From positions 4,057,001-4,121,000 of the forward strand of contig NZ_CP107996.1 in NCBI RefSeq assembly GCF_036088315.1: 64,000 nucleotides of DNA. The letters run 5' to 3'. Positions within the stretch are counted from its first letter, which is position 1. Each line of letters starts with the position of its first letter. This document shows positions 7,760-17,428 of the stretch, in pieces. Origin of the DNA: Streptomyces sp. NBC_00344 (GTDB taxonomy: Bacteria > Actinomycetota > Actinomycetes > Streptomycetales > Streptomycetaceae). The position numbers were made by a program, and so were the translations under genes. The notes below the pieces were generated by a model, which ran no database searches, had not been told where the DNA came from, and saw only the letters and a list, made by a program, of their open reading frames with translations.

Positions 7760-7777
7760 CAGGGCATGTCTGCCCTG
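7760..7777 (-). terminator. Hairpin directly after pmt
   Basis: CAGGGCA (7760-7766) and TGCCCTG (7771-7777) form a 7-bp perfect stem with loop TGTC immediately past the pmt stop codon. Probable transcription end for pmt. Confidence 0.45.
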
Positions 7778-9547
7778 CTAGACCCAGGTGGTAAGCCACA
7801 TCCGGTCGTTCCACTGGCTGAGCGGAATCGCATCCCCGGTGAACAGCGGCCAGAAATAAATGAAGTTCCAGACGATCAACAGCACCAGCACACCCGCGCC
7901 GATCGCCCCCACGGCCCTCCGGCGCTCGCTCGACCCCGGCGGGCCCAGCATCGCGCCGATCATCATCGCGACCGCGAGACAGAGGAACGGCACGAAGACG
8001 ACCGCGTAGAAGAAGAAGATCGTCCGCTGCTGGTACATGAACCAGGGCAGATAGCCGGCCGCGATCGCGCAGGCGATGGCCCCGGCCCGCCAGTCGCGGC
8101 GGAAGAGCCAGCGCCACAGGACGTAGAGCACGGCGAAGCACGCGGCCCACCAGAGCAGCGGTGTACCGATCGCCAGGACCTCGCGGGCGCAGTTCTCGGT
8201 GCCGGTGGGGCAGCCGTCGACCCCCGGCTTGGGGGACTCGTAGAAGTACGAGACCGGCCGGCCCATGACCAGCCAGCTCCACGGGTTCGACTGGTACTGG
8301 TGCCCCTCGGTCAGATTCACATGGAAGCTGTAGACCTCGGACTCGTAGTGCCAGAAACTCCGCAGCGGCGCGGGAACCCAGCCCATGCCGACCTGCGGCA
8401 GATGGACCGTACCGAGCACGGGCAGCTTGATGTGGTCGGGGGAGAGGCCGCCGCGGTGGTTGGCCCAGTCGCGGAAGTAGCCGCCGGACGTGGCGAACCA
8501 GCCGGCCCAGGAGGCGAGGTAGGTGGCCACCGCCACGGGCACCGTGGACACGAAGGCGGGCAGTACATCGCGCCGCAGCACCGCACGGTAGGGCTGTACC
8601 GCACCGGCGGTACGGCGCGCGCCGACATCCCAGAGCACGGACATCACGGCGAAGAAGACCAGGACGTAGAGGCCGTTCCACTTGGTCGCGGCCGAGAGGC
8701 CGAGCATCACGCCGGCCGTGATCCGCCAGGGCCGCCATCCGAGGCGCAGCGCCGATGCGACCGAGTCGTCGGGCCGCAGCCCGCCCTCCTCCGCCACCGG
8801 GAGGGCGCCGGCGAGCCGGGATCTGGTGCTGTCCCGGTCGATCAGCAGACAGCCGAAGGCCGCCACCACGAAGAACATCACGATCAGATCGAGCAGCGAG
8901 GTGCGGCTCATCACGAAGTGCAGTCCGTCGACGGCGAGCAGCAGACCCGCCAGGCACCCCAGCAGCGTCGAACGCAGCAGCCGCCGCCCGATCCGGCAGA
9001 TCATCAGCACCGAGAGGGTGCCGAGCACAGCCGTCATGAAGCGCCAGCCGAAGGGGGTGAAGCCGAAGAAGTACTCACCCAGGCCGATGATCCACTTGCC
9101 GACCGGCGGATGCACCACATAGCCGGGATCGGCCGGCACGGTGACATGCGACGGATCGGCGAGGACCGCGCTGTTGATGTTGTCCGGCCAGTGGCCCTCG
9201 TACCCCTGGTGGATCAGCGCCCAGGCGTCCTTGGCGTAGTACGTCTCATCGAATATCACCGCATGCGGGCTGCCCAGGTTCCAGAAGCGCAGGATCCCGG
9301 CGATCAGCGTGACCAGCAGCGGACCGCCCCACGCCGACCAGCGCAGCAGCCGTTCGGCGGTCGCGGGGGAGATGCCCAGCACACTCCACACCTGGGTGCC
9401 GGGCACGGTGAACGGCGGCACCAGCCGCTCACGCAGGCCGATCTGCCGCGGAGCCGTGTAGCCGAACCGGCGGAGTCGGCGTGCCCAGGTGGGCGGCTGG
9501 TCTCCGGCGTCGTGGCCCTTCAGGGCTTGAGGCGCTGTACTCGTCAC
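7778..9547 (-). CDS. pmt: Protein O-mannosyltransferase (GT39)
   Basis: 589 residues from GTG 9547 (VTSTAPQALKG); upstream in-frame codons run into the divergent rsmI gene and are not used. It is a multi-membrane protein with the GT39 signature just after the first helix: FDETYYAKDAW, whose Asp-Glu pair is the catalytic site. Later loops carry HPPVGKWIIGLGEYFFG. The enzyme uses polyprenyl-phosphate mannose to glycosylate secreted proteins during Sec export; in S. coelicolor loss of Pmt alters phage receptor and antibiotic sensitivity. It is divergent from rsmI with 61 bp between the starts, as in other Streptomyces. Confidence 0.92.
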   Translation of the reverse strand: MTSTAPQALKGHDAGDQPPTWARRLRRFGYTAPRQIGLRERLVPPFTVPGTQVWSVLGISPATAERLLRWSAWGGPLLVTLIAGILRFWNLGSPHAVIFDETYYAKDAWALIHQGYEGHWPDNINSAVLADPSHVTVPADPGYVVHPPVGKWIIGLGEYFFGFTPFGWRFMTAVLGTLSVLMICRIGRRLLRSTLLGCLAGLLLAVDGLHFVMSRTSLLDLIVMFFVVAAFGCLLIDRDSTRSRLAGALPVAEEGGLRPDDSVASALRLGWRPWRITAGVMLGLSAATKWNGLYVLVFFAVMSVLWDVGARRTAGAVQPYRAVLRRDVLPAFVSTVPVAVATYLASWAGWFATSGGYFRDWANHRGGLSPDHIKLPVLGTVHLPQVGMGWVPAPLRSFWHYESEVYSFHVNLTEGHQYQSNPWSWLVMGRPVSYFYESPKPGVDGCPTGTENCAREVLAIGTPLLWWAACFAVLYVLWRWLFRRDWRAGAIACAIAAGYLPWFMYQQRTIFFFYAVVFVPFLCLAVAMMIGAMLGPPGSSERRRAVGAIGAGVLVLLIVWNFIYFWPLFTGDAIPLSQWNDRMWLTTWV

Positions 9548-9608
9548 CGCGCCATCGTAGGGAACACGGCTGTGTGAGTGGTGTGCGCGGGGCTGGGAGA
9601 ATGAAGAC

Positions 9609-10487
9609 GTGACTGGAACGCTGGTACTCGCAGGGACCCCCATCGGTGATGTCTCGGACGCGCCGCCCCGGCTCGCCGAGGAACTGAGGACGGCCGATGT
9701 CGTGGCCGCCGAGGACACCCGGCGGTTGCGCCGGCTGACCCAGGCGCTCGGTGTGCACACGACAGGAAGGGTCGTCTCCTACTTCGAGGGCAATGAGACC
9801 GCCCGTACGCCCGAGCTCGTCGAAGCCCTGGAGGGCGGCGCGCGCGTCCTGCTGGTGACCGACGCCGGAATGCCGTCGGTCTCCGACCCCGGCTACCGGC
9901 TGGTCGCGGCGGCCGTGGAGAAGGACATCAAGGTCACCGCCGTGCCCGGCCCGTCGGCCGTGCTCACCGCCCTGGCCCTCTCCGGCCTGCCGGTGGACCG
10001 CTTCTGTTTCGAGGGCTTTCTGCCGCGCAAGGCGGGCGAGCGGCTCGGCAGACTCCGTGAGGTCGCGGCCGACCGCAGGACCCTGGTGTATTTCGAGGCC
10101 CCGCACCGGCTCGACGACACGCTCGCCGCGATGGCCGAGGTCTTCGGGGACGGGCGCAGGGCCGCCGTCTGCCGTGAGCTGACCAAGACGTACGAGGAAG
10201 TGAAACGCGGGCCGCTGAGGGAGCTCGCGGAGTGGGCGGCGGACGGCGTACGGGGCGAGATCACCGTCGTGGTCGAGGGTGACACCGGCACCGGAGCTCA
10301 GCAGCTCGACCCTTCTGAGCTGGTACGCAGGGTGCAGGTGCGCGAGGAGGCGGGGGAGCGGCGCAAGGAGGCGATCGCCGCTGTCGCCGCGGACGCGGGC
10401 CTGCCCAAGCGTGAGGTGTTCGATGCGGTCGTCGCGGCAAAGAACGCTGCCCGGACGTCCCCACCGGAGGTTAAAGGACCGGCGTGA
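9609..10487 (+). CDS. rsmI: 16S rRNA C1402 2'-O-methyltransferase
   Basis: 292 residues from GTG 9609. It has the tetrapyrrole-methylase-type SAM fold: TLVLAGTPIGDVSDAPPR at the N-terminus, AAEDTRRLRRL, VTDAGMPSVSDPGYRLV and VPGPSAVLTALALSGLP. The C-terminus has the RsmI helix KEAIAAVAADAGLPKREVFD. It methylates the ribose of C1402 in the decoding centre with SAM. Length and motif order match the family. It lies divergent from pmt. Confidence 0.93.
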   Translation: MTGTLVLAGTPIGDVSDAPPRLAEELRTADVVAAEDTRRLRRLTQALGVHTTGRVVSYFEGNETARTPELVEALEGGARVLLVTDAGMPSVSDPGYRLVAAAVEKDIKVTAVPGPSAVLTALALSGLPVDRFCFEGFLPRKAGERLGRLREVAADRRTLVYFEAPHRLDDTLAAMAEVFGDGRRAAVCRELTKTYEEVKRGPLRELAEWAADGVRGEITVVVEGDTGTGAQQLDPSELVRRVQVREEAGERRKEAIAAVAADAGLPKREVFDAVVAAKNAARTSPPEVKGPA

Positions 10488-10650
10488 TTCGCAAAGGCAG
10501 CCTCGTGATCCCGGGCCCCCGGCCACGAGACGGCCAAGACGGGTCCAACAGTCGGCAGCCCCTGATGCAATCCGGGAGCGATAGCAGTCCACTGGAAGTG
10601 GGACGCAATCGTTGCGAGGACGGCTTGTCCTTCGGGCAAGAGGAGCTGGC

Positions 10651-11100
10651 ATGAGCGAAACCACGGACTCCACCGCACATGAGGCATACGCCTTTGCGTG
10701 TATGCGGTGCGGCCACGGCTGGGAGCAGGCGTACGAGATCGAGCACCACGTCGATGTGAGCGGCCGGGCATTTGTCATATACAAGGCCGAAGGCGCGCGG
10801 GTCCCCTCCCCGCTGTCCACTCCGACCTGTCTGAACTGCGGGGGGCATGTCGTCAGAATCATGAGGTCCGGACGGGTCTCATCGGTGCAGCAGCTGATGC
10901 ACGCCGGTGAACGGGTGACCAGGGAAACGGACCGGCCGCACAAGCAGAAGCGGGTCACGCGACACGCGGCGCCGGCCGACGAAGCCGCTGCCCCCTCCGC
11001 TGCCGGGACCGCCGCCGCACCCCTCACCGGGGCGACGCCCGCCGGGGAGCCCCATCACTGGCACCTCTCCGACCTGCTGCACCCCTTCCACCGGAAATAG
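10651..11100 (+). CDS. Zinc-ribbon hypothetical protein
   Basis: 149 residues from ATG 10651, with AGGAG five bases upstream. Two Cys-x2-Cys pairs, CMRCGHGW near residue 15 and CLNCGGHV near 60, make a split zinc ribbon. The C-terminal third is low-complexity Ala/Pro/Thr and ends in a His-rich PHHWHLSDLLHPFHRK. It is conserved between rsmI and tatD in Streptomyces. Function unknown; nucleic-acid or protein binding is plausible from the ribbon. Confidence 0.7.
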   Translation: MSETTDSTAHEAYAFACMRCGHGWEQAYEIEHHVDVSGRAFVIYKAEGARVPSPLSTPTCLNCGGHVVRIMRSGRVSSVQQLMHAGERVTRETDRPHKQKRVTRHAAPADEAAAPSAAGTAAAPLTGATPAGEPHHWHLSDLLHPFHRK

Positions 11101-11133
11101 TCCACCGGGAAGGGCGCCGTAGGATCGGGCGCC

Positions 11134-12027
11134 ATGAGCCCGCAAGCCGCCAAGGACGCCGCCCCGCCGCTGCCCGAACCCCTGAGGGTGGCGGTCATGG
11201 ATTCGCACACCCATCTGGACATGCAGGACACCACCGTCGACGAGGCCCTGGAGAAGGCAGCGTCGGTCGGGGTGACCGCCGTGGTCCAGGTGGGCTGCGA
11301 CCTGAAGGGCTCCCGGTGGGCGGCCGAGACGGCCGAGGCGCACCGCGACGTCCACGCCGCGGTAGCACTGCACCCCAACGAAGCGCCCCGCATCGTGCTC
11401 GGCGATCCGGACAACTGGTCGCGCCAGGGGGCCCGCACGGCCGGCGGCGAGACCGCACTGGACGAGGCGCTGACCGAGATCGACCGGCTGGCGGCTCTCC
11501 CGCACGTGCGGGCCGTCGGCGAGACCGGACTCGATCACTTCCGTACGGGACCCGAAGGCATCGCGGCCCAGGAACGGTCGTTCCGGGCGCATATCGAGAT
11601 CGCCAAACGGCGGGGCAAGGCGCTCGTCATCCACGACCGCGACGCCCATGCCGATGTGCTGCGCATCCTCGAGGAGGAGGGCGCACCCGAGCGCACCGTC
11701 TTCCACTGCTACTCCGGCGACGCCGCCATGGCCGAAACCTGCGCCACCAAGGGCTACTTCATGTCCTTCGCCGGGAACATGACGTTCAAGAACGCCCAGC
11801 CGCTGCGCGACGCGCTCGCCGCGGCACCGCTGGAACTGGTGCTCGTCGAGACGGACGCACCGTTCCTCACCCCGGCCCCCTACCGAGGACGGCCTAACGC
11901 CCCCTATCTCATTCCGGTGACCGTACGGGCGATGGCTGAGGTGAAAGGGGTCGGTGAAGAGGCTCTGGCCACGGCGATCATGGCCAATACCGTTCGCGCC
12001 TTCGATATCGGCAGTGACGCTGTGTAG
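11134..12027 (+). CDS. tatD: TatD family metal-dependent DNase
   Basis: 297 residues. TatD amidohydrolase barrel motifs are present: DSHTHLD (metal-binding HxH), VGETGLDHFR, VIHDRDAHADVL, FHCYSGD and VETDAPFLTP. These supply the two-metal site of TatD-type 3'-5' exonucleases that act on single-stranded DNA or D-amino-acid substrates. Start ATG 11134 adds about 20 residues ahead of the barrel; an internal ATG at VAVMDSHTH is an alternative. Upstream of the rpf and rsmA genes on the same strand. Confidence 0.88.
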   Translation: MSPQAAKDAAPPLPEPLRVAVMDSHTHLDMQDTTVDEALEKAASVGVTAVVQVGCDLKGSRWAAETAEAHRDVHAAVALHPNEAPRIVLGDPDNWSRQGARTAGGETALDEALTEIDRLAALPHVRAVGETGLDHFRTGPEGIAAQERSFRAHIEIAKRRGKALVIHDRDAHADVLRILEEEGAPERTVFHCYSGDAAMAETCATKGYFMSFAGNMTFKNAQPLRDALAAAPLELVLVETDAPFLTPAPYRGRPNAPYLIPVTVRAMAEVKGVGEEALATAIMANTVRAFDIGSDAV

Positions 12028-12106
12028 TGGTACCGCTTTGGAGAGCGACCGGCGCTCCGCTAGTGTTCCGGCCCGACCGGACTCGGGAGCGGACCGCTGG
12101 AGCGTC

Positions 12107-13426
12107 GTGAGCAATTCGCAGGGCAGTCACCGCGGCGTACCCGGCGGGCTGGGATGGGGCGGGGCCGCGAGGCCGGACGGAAGGCCGTATCCGGCGCCGT
12201 ACACGCCGACCGTGCCCGCCTACGCCGCCGCGTACGCCGACACCGTCGATGCCGGTCCGGCGCTCCGCACCCCGTCGGCCGGTACCCCGCCGGGCGGTGC
12301 AAGGCAGGCCGGGCGCCGCAAGGCCCCCGACCGCCCCGACGGTCTGCGCAGACTGCTCCCGCAGGCCCTGGTGGTGGCTCTGCTGGCCGGCGGCACGTCC
12401 GCCTTCGTGGCCAGCGACAAAGCCGTACGGCTCAGCGTCGACGGGACGCCCCGCACCCTGCACACCTTCGCCGGCACGGTCGATGAACTGCTCGCCGAGG
12501 AGCACGTACCCGTCGGTGCCCACGACCTTGTCACCCCGGGCCACCGCGGAGCACTCGCCGACGGCGACGCGGTGACCGTCCGCTACGCACGGCCGCTTGT
12601 CCTCACACTCGACGGACAGCACCACAAGGTCTGGACGACGGCCCGCACGGTCGAGGCCGCGCTGCGCCGGCTGGGGGTACGCGCGGAGGGCGCGTATCTC
12701 TCCACCTCCCGGTTCACCCCGATCTCGCGGCACGGACTCGCCCTCGACGTGCGGACCGAGCGCACCGTGACGTTCATGGCAGACGGCCGCGAGCACACCG
12801 TCCGCACCAACGCGGCAACCGTGGCCGAGGCCCTCGACGAGGCGGGCATCGGCCTGCAGGGGCAGGACACCACCTCGGTGCCGGCCGGGTCCTTCCCGCG
12901 CGACGGCCAGACCGTCACCGTGCTGCGGATCGCCGGCAGCACCGAAGTGCGCGAGGAGCCCATCGCCTTCCGGACCAGGAAGACCCTGGATCCCACACTG
13001 TTCGCCGGTACGGAATCGGTGACCTGGCCCGGAGCGGCGGGCCTGCGCCGGGTCACTTACGAACTGCGCACCGTCAACGGTGTCGGTCAGAAGCCGCGGA
13101 AGGTCTCCGACGAGGTGGTACGGCAGCCCGAGACCCGGATCGTCAGGATCGGCACCCGGCCGCATCCCGGCACGTCGGCCGCGGCCGACGGGCTCGACTG
13201 GGGCGGGCTCGCCCACTGCGAGTCCGGCGGACACGCTGCCGCGGTCGACGAGACGGGCGGTTACGGCGGGCTCTACCAGCTCGACGGGCAGACCTGGCAC
13301 GCCCTGGGCGGCAGCGGACTCCCGCAGTACGCCCCGGCCGGAGAGCAGACGTACCGGGCGAAGCGGCTCTACATGCAGCGGGGGGCGAGTCCGTGGCCGC
13401 TCTGCGGCCGTAGGCTTTACGGGTGA
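12107..13426 (+). CDS. Resuscitation-promoting factor (DUF348-G5-Rpf), RpfB type
   Basis: 439 residues from GTG 12107 with GGAG six bases upstream. It has a cytoplasmic Pro/Ala-rich N-terminus, one membrane anchor ([20 protein letters not shown]), three DUF348 repeats, a G5 domain (near [18 protein letters not shown]), and a C-terminal lysozyme-like Rpf domain. In that domain the catalytic Glu lies in [14 protein letters not shown] and a second Cys in PLCGRRLYG. Such proteins cleave peptidoglycan during spore germination and growth. No room for a ydaO riboswitch exists in the 79-bp upstream gap. Its stop overlaps the rsmA start. Confidence 0.9.
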   Translation: MSNSQGSHRGVPGGLGWGGAARPDGRPYPAPYTPTVPAYAAAYADTVDAGPALRTPSAGTPPGGARQAGRRKAPDRPDGLRRLLPQALVVALLAGGTSAFVASDKAVRLSVDGTPRTLHTFAGTVDELLAEEHVPVGAHDLVTPGHRGALADGDAVTVRYARPLVLTLDGQHHKVWTTARTVEAALRRLGVRAEGAYLSTSRFTPISRHGLALDVRTERTVTFMADGREHTVRTNAATVAEALDEAGIGLQGQDTTSVPAGSFPRDGQTVTVLRIAGSTEVREEPIAFRTRKTLDPTLFAGTESVTWPGAAGLRRVTYELRTVNGVGQKPRKVSDEVVRQPETRIVRIGTRPHPGTSAAADGLDWGGLAHCESGGHAAAVDETGGYGGLYQLDGQTWHALGGSGLPQYAPAGEQTYRAKRLYMQRGASPWPLCGRRLYG

Positions 13427-14355
13427 GCAGCACTGAACCCGAGGCCCCCGAAGTCTCCGACGCCCTTCTGGGCCCCGCCGACATCCGCGAACTGGCCGCA
13501 GCGCTTGATGTGCGCCCGACCAAGCAGCGCGGTCAGAACTTCGTCATCGACGCCAACACGGTACGAAGGATCGTCCGGACGGCCGAGGTGACCAGGGACG
13601 ATGTGGTCGTCGAGGTGGGCCCGGGCCTCGGATCGCTGACCCTGGCCCTGCTGCAGGCGGCGGACCGGCTGGTGGCCATCGAGATCGACGATGTCCTGGC
13701 GGGTGCGCTGCCCGCCACCGTAGAGGCCCGGCTGCCGTCCCGCGCCGACCGCTTCGCCCTGGTCCATGCCGACGCGATGCAGGTCAGGGAACTGCCGGGT
13801 CCGCCACCCACCGCGCTGGTGGCGAACCTCCCGTACAACGTCGCGGTACCGGTCCTGCTCACGATGCTGGAGCGCTTCCCGACCATCCGGCGCACGCTGG
13901 TGATGGTGCAGGCGGAGGTCGCCGACCGGCTCGCGGCGGAGCCGGGAAACAAGGTGTACGGGGTGCCTTCGGTGAAGGCCAACTGGTACGCGGACGTCAA
14001 GCGGGCCGGGTCCATCGGACGCAACGTCTTCTGGCCGGCCCCGAATGTGGACTCGGGTCTGGTCTCCCTCGTCCGGCGCGACGAGCCGGTACCGACCACG
14101 GCCTCGCGGGCGGAGGTCTTCGCGGTGGTCGACGCGGCCTTCGCGCAGCGCCGCAAGACGCTGCGGGCCGCCCTGGCGGGCTGGGCGGGATCCGCTGCGG
14201 CTGCGGAGGCCGCACTGGTCGCCGCCGGAGTCTCGCCGCAGGCCCGCGGCGAGTCCCTCACCGTGCACGAGTTCGCCAGGATCGCGGAGTGCGGGCGGTC
14301 CGGGAACGGTACGGCCGGACCCGAGGGTGCCGGGGCCGGGGAGGCCGGAGCGTGA
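13423..14355 (+). CDS. rsmA: 16S rRNA A1518/A1519 dimethyltransferase
   Basis: 310 residues from GTG 13423, overlapping the rpf stop as GTGA. SAM-binding GPGLGSL follows the [16 protein letters not shown] start typical of KsgA. Motif [11 protein letters not shown] supplies the catalytic Asn and aromatic residue. It dimethylates two adenosines in helix 45 late in 30S assembly. The C-terminal tail after AECG is low-complexity. ispE follows with a 4-base overlap, giving rpf-rsmA-ispE as one translationally coupled unit. Confidence 0.94.
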   Translation: MSSTEPEAPEVSDALLGPADIRELAAALDVRPTKQRGQNFVIDANTVRRIVRTAEVTRDDVVVEVGPGLGSLTLALLQAADRLVAIEIDDVLAGALPATVEARLPSRADRFALVHADAMQVRELPGPPPTALVANLPYNVAVPVLLTMLERFPTIRRTLVMVQAEVADRLAAEPGNKVYGVPSVKANWYADVKRAGSIGRNVFWPAPNVDSGLVSLVRRDEPVPTTASRAEVFAVVDAAFAQRRKTLRAALAGWAGSAAAAEAALVAAGVSPQARGESLTVHEFARIAECGRSGNGTAGPEGAGAGEAGA

Positions 14356-15281
14356 GCACGACCCGCGGTGCAGCCGTCACGGTCCGTGTCCCCGCCAAGG
14401 TCAACGTCCAGCTCGCGGTGGGCGGAGCGCGCCCCGACGGGTTCCACGACCTGGCCAACGTCTTCCTCGCGGTGTCCCTCCACGACGAGGTCACGGTGAG
14501 CCCCGCCGACTCCCTGCGGGTCACCTGCGAGGGTCCGGACGCGGATCAGGTGCCGCTGGACGCGACGAATCTGGCGGCGCGGGCGGCGCACCTGCTGGCC
14601 GCCCGCCGTGGCATCTCCCCGGACGTCCATGTTCACATCGCCAAGGACATCCCGGTGGCCGGCGGAATGGCCGGCGGCAGCGCGGACGGGGCGGGTGCAC
14701 TGCTGGCCTGTGACGCGCTCTGGTCCACCGGTGCCTCGCATGCCGAACTTCTGGACATCTGTGCGGAGCTGGGCAGTGATGTGCCGTTCAGCCTGGTGGG
14801 CGGAGCGGCGCTCGGCACCGGCCGCGGCGAACAGCTGACACCGCTCGAGCTCGGCGCCCCCTTCCACTGGGTGTTCGCGCTGGCCGACGGCGGGCTCTCC
14901 ACCCCGACGGTGTTCCGCGAGTTCGACCGGCTGACCCCGCAGGCAGGCCCGCCGGAGGCTTCGCGCGCCCTGGTCGAGGCACTGCGTACCGGCGATGCGG
15001 GGGCACTGGCCGGGGCACTCGTCAACGATCTGCAGCCGGCGGCGCTCTCGCTGCGGCCCTCGCTGGCCGACACCCTCGCGGCGGGGACGGCCGCGGGGGC
15101 GCTGGCCGGGATCGTCTCCGGGTCGGGGCCCACCACGGCGTTCCTGGCGAAGGACGCGGACGAGGCGGACCGGATCGCGGCCGCGCTCCGCCGGTCAGGC
15201 ACCTGCCGGGCGGCGCGCGCCGCGCACTCCGGGGTCGCCGGAGCGACCGTTGTCCGGGCCCCGGGCGGCGCGGCAGGCTGA
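14352..15281 (+). CDS. ispE: 4-diphosphocytidyl-2-C-methyl-D-erythritol kinase
   Basis: 309 residues from GTG 14352 (overlap GTGA with rsmA). GHMP-kinase motifs: [20 protein letters not shown] at the N-terminus, the ATP-binding loop [15 protein letters not shown], and the C-terminal [14 protein letters not shown]. It phosphorylates the 2-hydroxyl of CDP-ME in the MEP pathway to isoprenoids. The length matches the family. The last 40 residues are Ala/Arg-rich and poorly conserved. Confidence 0.93.
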   Translation: MSTTRGAAVTVRVPAKVNVQLAVGGARPDGFHDLANVFLAVSLHDEVTVSPADSLRVTCEGPDADQVPLDATNLAARAAHLLAARRGISPDVHVHIAKDIPVAGGMAGGSADGAGALLACDALWSTGASHAELLDICAELGSDVPFSLVGGAALGTGRGEQLTPLELGAPFHWVFALADGGLSTPTVFREFDRLTPQAGPPEASRALVEALRTGDAGALAGALVNDLQPAALSLRPSLADTLAAGTAAGALAGIVSGSGPTTAFLAKDADEADRIAAALRRSGTCRAARAAHSGVAGATVVRAPGGAAG

Positions 15282-15387
15282 GTCCCGTACGGGCGGAGAC
15301 CTGCACCGGGGCGGGACGGGTGGTGCACGCCGCTTTGCCGCAGCGCCGTAGTCTGGGAGATCGATCCATCCCCTGCTAGGAGCGTCA

Positions 15388-17199
15388 ATGGCCGTCAACC
15401 TCGTCAATGTCGAGGCCGTCAGCAAGGTCTACGGGACCCGCGCCCTGCTCGACGGTGTCTCCCTCGGCGTCTCCGAGGGAGACCGCATCGGCGTCGTCGG
15501 GCGCAACGGTGACGGCAAGACGACCCTGATCCGGATGCTCGCCAAGCTGGAGGAGCCGGACACCGGTCGGGTCACCCACAACGGCGGGCTGCGCAGCGGT
15601 GTGCTCACCCAGCACGACTCCCTGGACCCGCAGGCCACCATCCGGCACGAGGTCATCGGGGACCTCGCCGACCATGAGTGGGCGGGCAACGCCAAGATCA
15701 GGGACGTGCTGACGGGCCTCTTCGGCGGGCTCGGGCTGCCGGGGTTCTCCGACGGTCTCGACACCGTCATCGCCCCGCTCTCCGGCGGCGAGCGCCGCCG
15801 TATCGCGCTGGCCAAGCTGCTCATCGCCGAGCAGGACCTGATCGTGCTCGACGAGCCGACCAACCACCTCGACGTCGAGGGCATCTCCTGGCTGGCGGGG
15901 CACCTCAGGGCCCGCCGTTCGGCGCTGGTCGTGGTGACTCACGACCGCTGGTTCCTCGACCAGGTCTGCACCCGGATGTGGGACGTCCAGCGCGGCACGG
16001 TGCACGAGTACGAAGGCGGCTACAGCGACTATGTGTTCGCGCGCGCCGAGCGCGAACGCATCGCCGCCACCGAGGAGTCCAAGCGTCAGAACCTGATGCG
16101 CAAGGAGCTGGCCTGGCTGCGGCGCGGAGCCCCCGCGCGCACGTCCAAGCCCCGCTACCGCATCGAGGCGGCCAACGAACTGATCGCCGACGTGCCACCG
16201 CCGCGTGACACGTCCGAGCTGATGAAGTTCGCCAACGCCCGGCTCGGCAAGACCGTGTTCGAGCTGGAGGACGTCACCGTCCAGGCCGGCCCGAAGGTGC
16301 TGCTGACGCATCTGACCTGGCAGCTCGGCCCCGGTGACCGGGTCGGTCTGGTGGGGGTCAACGGCGCGGGCAAGACCTCGCTGCTGCGGGCGCTCGCCGA
16401 GGCGGCCCGTACCGAGGGCGACACCCAGCCCGCCGCAGGCAAGGTCGTCGTCGGCAGGACCGTCAAGCTCGCCTACCTCTCCCAGGAGGTCACGGAACTC
16501 AAGCCGTCCCTGCGGGTGCTGGAAGCGGTGCAGCAGGTGCGGGACCGCGTCGACCTCGGCAAGGGCCGGGAGATGACGGCGGGTCAGCTGTGCGAGAAGT
16601 TCGGCTTCTCCAAGGAGAAGCAGTGGACACCGGTCGGTGACCTGTCGGGCGGTGAGCGCCGGCGGCTGCAGATCCTGCGGCTGCTGATGGACGAGCCCAA
16701 CGTCCTCTTCCTCGACGAGCCGACCAACGACCTCGACATCGAGACCCTGACCCAGCTGGAGGATCTCCTCGACGGCTGGCCCGGCTCCATGATCGTGATT
16801 TCGCACGACCGGTTCTTCGTCGAGCGCACCACCGACCGGGTCTTCGCCCTGCTCGGCGACGCGAGCCTGCGGATGCTGCCGCGAGGTATCGACGAGTACC
16901 TGGAACGCCGCCGGAAGGTGGCCGAGTCCCAGGCGGCCGTGCCGGTGCCGGCCGCCGTCAGGGAGAGTCCGTCGCCCGCCGCTTCCGCGAAGGACGGCCG
17001 CGCGGCGAAGAAGGAGCTGCAGAAGATCGAGCGGCAACTGGACAAGCTGTCCGGCCGGGAGAGCACGCTTCACACCCAAATCACCGAAAGCGCCACAGAC
17101 TTCGAAAAAGTTGCGAAGCTGGACGCTCAGCTTCGTGAACTGGCGACAGAGCGGGACGAGTTGGAGATGCGCTGGCTGGAGCTCGCCGAGGACGCCTGA
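15388..17199 (+). CDS. ABC-F family ATPase (Uup/translation-factor type)
   Basis: 603 residues from ATG 15388, AGGAG upstream. Two ABC domains are joined by a basic linker: first Walker A GRNGDGKTT, signature LSGGERRRIAL and DEPTNHLD; second Walker A GVNGAGKTS, LSGGERRRLQI and DEPTNDLD. There are no membrane helices. The C-terminus has a coiled coil (KKELQKIERQLDKLSGRE) as in Uup. ABC-F proteins work on the ribosome E site or in antibiotic protection. It has no antibiotic cluster around it, so a housekeeping role is more likely. Confidence 0.88.
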   Translation: MAVNLVNVEAVSKVYGTRALLDGVSLGVSEGDRIGVVGRNGDGKTTLIRMLAKLEEPDTGRVTHNGGLRSGVLTQHDSLDPQATIRHEVIGDLADHEWAGNAKIRDVLTGLFGGLGLPGFSDGLDTVIAPLSGGERRRIALAKLLIAEQDLIVLDEPTNHLDVEGISWLAGHLRARRSALVVVTHDRWFLDQVCTRMWDVQRGTVHEYEGGYSDYVFARAERERIAATEESKRQNLMRKELAWLRRGAPARTSKPRYRIEAANELIADVPPPRDTSELMKFANARLGKTVFELEDVTVQAGPKVLLTHLTWQLGPGDRVGLVGVNGAGKTSLLRALAEAARTEGDTQPAAGKVVVGRTVKLAYLSQEVTELKPSLRVLEAVQQVRDRVDLGKGREMTAGQLCEKFGFSKEKQWTPVGDLSGGERRRLQILRLLMDEPNVLFLDEPTNDLDIETLTQLEDLLDGWPGSMIVISHDRFFVERTTDRVFALLGDASLRMLPRGIDEYLERRRKVAESQAAVPVPAAVRESPSPAASAKDGRAAKKELQKIERQLDKLSGRESTLHTQITESATDFEKVAKLDAQLRELATERDELEMRWLELAEDA

Positions 17200-17234
17200 G
17201 CGTCCGCCCCGTTCGCGTAACGGGGGCATCACGG

Positions 17235-17268
17235 GCCGGTCCTCCCTTGGGAACAGGGGCGGACCGGC
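17235..17268 (+). terminator. Hairpin after ABC-F gene
   Basis: GCCGGTCC (17235-17242) and GGACCGGC (17261-17268) pair perfectly, 35 bases after the stop. No T run follows, as usual for high-GC actinobacteria. Confidence 0.45.
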
Positions 17269-17428
17269 GCCTCACTCAGTGCTGTCCGGGTGATAGAAAG
17301 AACTCCCGCTCGACTGACGTTGATCTGTGGGATCCACACCCGATTCGCTCCTTTTCGGCGCAGCACGCTGCCGGAATTGCGGGGGAGGCCGGTCGGGACG
17401 CGGACCCCGCGTGAAGAGGTATGTGCTG

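Noticed and set aside
12028..12106. ydaO-type c-di-AMP riboswitch before the rpf gene
   Set aside because: Other Streptomyces rpf genes have one, but only 79 bases separate tatD from this gene and no matching fold was seen.
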